A stretch of DNA of 5,158 bases, from assembly GCA_029555925.1 (NCBI GenBank), contig JAKPQU010000432.1, forward strand, positions 1 through 5,158, given 5' to 3'. A program made the position numbers and the translations under genes. The notes below the pieces were generated by a model. That model saw only the letters and a list, made by a program, of their open reading frames with translations. It ran no database searches and was not told where the DNA came from. The DNA comes from Bacillota bacterium. Lineage in GTDB: Bacteria; Eremiobacterota; SpSt-956; JAKJGF01. Positions 4,230 through 5,158 of this stretch are shown here, piece after piece (the first letter of the stretch is position 1; each line of letters opens with the position of its first letter).

Positions 4230-5158
4230 ATGCTGGATAATGTGAAAATTGGTACTAAAATTATAGGCGGGTTTTTAATAATTGCTTTTATAGCACTCGT
4301 TATTGGTATAATCGGATCTGTAAATTTAAATAAGATTGATAGGGCTGACACAATGTTATATAAAAATATTACTGCCCCTCTTGCCAATCTTATGAATGTA
4401 GCCGTAGCATTTCAGCAGGTCAGGGTAATTGTGAGGGATATGTGTCATACAAAAGATATTCAGGAAGCTAAAAAATACGGCGAAGATATTAAAAATTGCT
4501 CTGCCATAATTACTGAAAACATAAAGCAATTTGATGAAAGTATTATTTCCGAGGAGCTTAAAAGGGCAAATGAACGTTTTGCTGAAACGCGAGTCGTTTA
4601 CAGGAAGCATCTCGGTACATTGACTGAACTTACCACACAGGGCAAACAGGAAGAAGCATTGATATTATTGAAAGGTGATGCCCGTACTGCAGCGGAAGCA
4701 GAGCAGGATGCTATAAATAAAATGGTTGCCATTATGCTTGAAGAGGCGAAGAAAAGTGCTGAAAATAATACAAAAACAGCCAGTTTTGCCATGCTCCTTA
4801 TGATACTGGCCATACTCGTAGGACTTGTTCTTGCGGTGGGTCTTGGCATGTTCTTCGGGAAAAATATCAGTTCCACTATAAACAGTTCCATAAGCGAAGT
4901 TGAAAGATTAATCGATGGTACCCTTAACGGTAAACTGGATATGAGGGGAGATGCTGGAAAGATTAATTTTGAGTTCAGACCTATTCTTACGGGTATAAAT
5001 CAGCTTCTTGATGCGGTAATAGGCCCTCTCAATGTGGCGGCAGAATATATTGACCGAATATCCAAAGGCGACGTACCTCCGAAGATTACAGATAACTATA
5101 AAGGTGATTTCAATGAAATAAAAAATAATATAAATAATTGTATTGATAATTTAGATTT
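4230..5158 (+). CDS. Methyl-accepting chemotaxis protein, N-terminal part (cut by window end)
   Basis: The visible 309 residues are the sensing and linker part of a membrane chemoreceptor that would signal to CheA through CheW. A first transmembrane helix spans about residues 10-32 (IIGGFLIIAFIALVIGIIG). A periplasmic region of about 150 residues (33-184), predicted helical, resembles the four-helix-bundle MCP sensor domain. A second transmembrane helix spans about 185-208 (AMLLMILAILVGLVLAVG). After it come two successive HAMP-like segments, about 209-262 and 263-309; the second carries IGPLNVAAEYIDRISKGDVPP, a hallmark of a receptor subgroup common in Desulfobacterota-like bacteria. The methylation helices and signalling tip lie beyond the window. 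AGGAGG at 4216-4221, 8 nt before the ATG, fixes the start. It is divergent from the other genes and probably sigma-54 controlled. The ligand is unknown. Confidence 0.93.
   Translation, partial: MLDNVKIGTKIIGGFLIIAFIALVIGIIGSVNLNKIDRADTMLYKNITAPLANLMNVAVAFQQVRVIVRDMCHTKDIQEAKKYGEDIKNCSAIITENIKQFDESIISEELKRANERFAETRVVYRKHLGTLTELTTQGKQEEALILLKGDARTAAEAEQDAINKMVAIMLEEAKKSAENNTKTASFAMLLMILAILVGLVLAVGLGMFFGKNISSTINSSISEVERLIDGTLNGKLDMRGDAGKINFEFRPILTGINQLLDAVIGPLNVAAEYIDRISKGDVPPKITDNYKGDFNEIKNNINNCIDNLD

Noticed and set aside
4139..4891. Three minus-strand open frames opposite the chemoreceptor
   Set aside because: They are antisense shadows of a receptor gene with intact transmembrane and HAMP-like segments and a strong ribosome binding site on the plus strand.

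Overview
This AT-rich window appears to come from an uncultured or environmental Gram-negative-type bacterium. It has a cytoplasmic PAS sensor kinase, a chemoreceptor with a double-HAMP-like linker of the kind seen in Desulfobacterota and Nitrospirota, and a textbook sigma-54 promoter. It is also full of 7-bp GTGA/TCAC repeats. I cannot name the taxon with confidence.

Layout. Three genes lie on the minus strand. In transcription order they are an SDR-family oxidoreductase (3565 to 2831), a glycerate 2-kinase of the DUF4147/MOFRL type (2735 to 1269) and a PAS histidine kinase (1139 to 117). Divergent from them is a plus-strand methyl-accepting chemotaxis protein starting at 4230 and cut by the window end. 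It has a strong Shine-Dalgarno site and a perfectly spaced -24/-12 promoter at 4170-4185, with two candidate enhancer-protein sites and phased T-tracts upstream. The oxidoreductase has a likely sigma-70 promoter at 3711-3683, whose 17-bp spacer contains a perfect 12-bp palindrome.

The unusual content is repetitive DNA. Every intergenic gap holds heptamer arrays (GTGANNN on one strand, NNNTCAC on the other), and two further arrays sit in frame inside the glycerate kinase gene. There are three larger structures. The first is an 89-bp element with imperfect terminal inverted repeats, flanked by TA and present twice (1171-1259 and 3593-3681, 78 of 89 positions identical). The second is a composite module (heptamers, GC-rich hairpin, TACCGGTA, heptamers) present twice in opposite orientation on either side of the oxidoreductase. 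The third is an inverted pair of four-unit arrays at 3754-3825.

Functional links between the genes are weak. Oxidoreductase and glycerate kinase could act on related small hydroxy-acids, but nothing in the sequence proves it. The kinase and chemoreceptor are signalling genes whose partners (response regulator, CheA/CheW) are not in the window. No complete undescribed enzymatic or defence system is visible. The repeat system and its intrusion into a coding gene are the points most worth follow-up.
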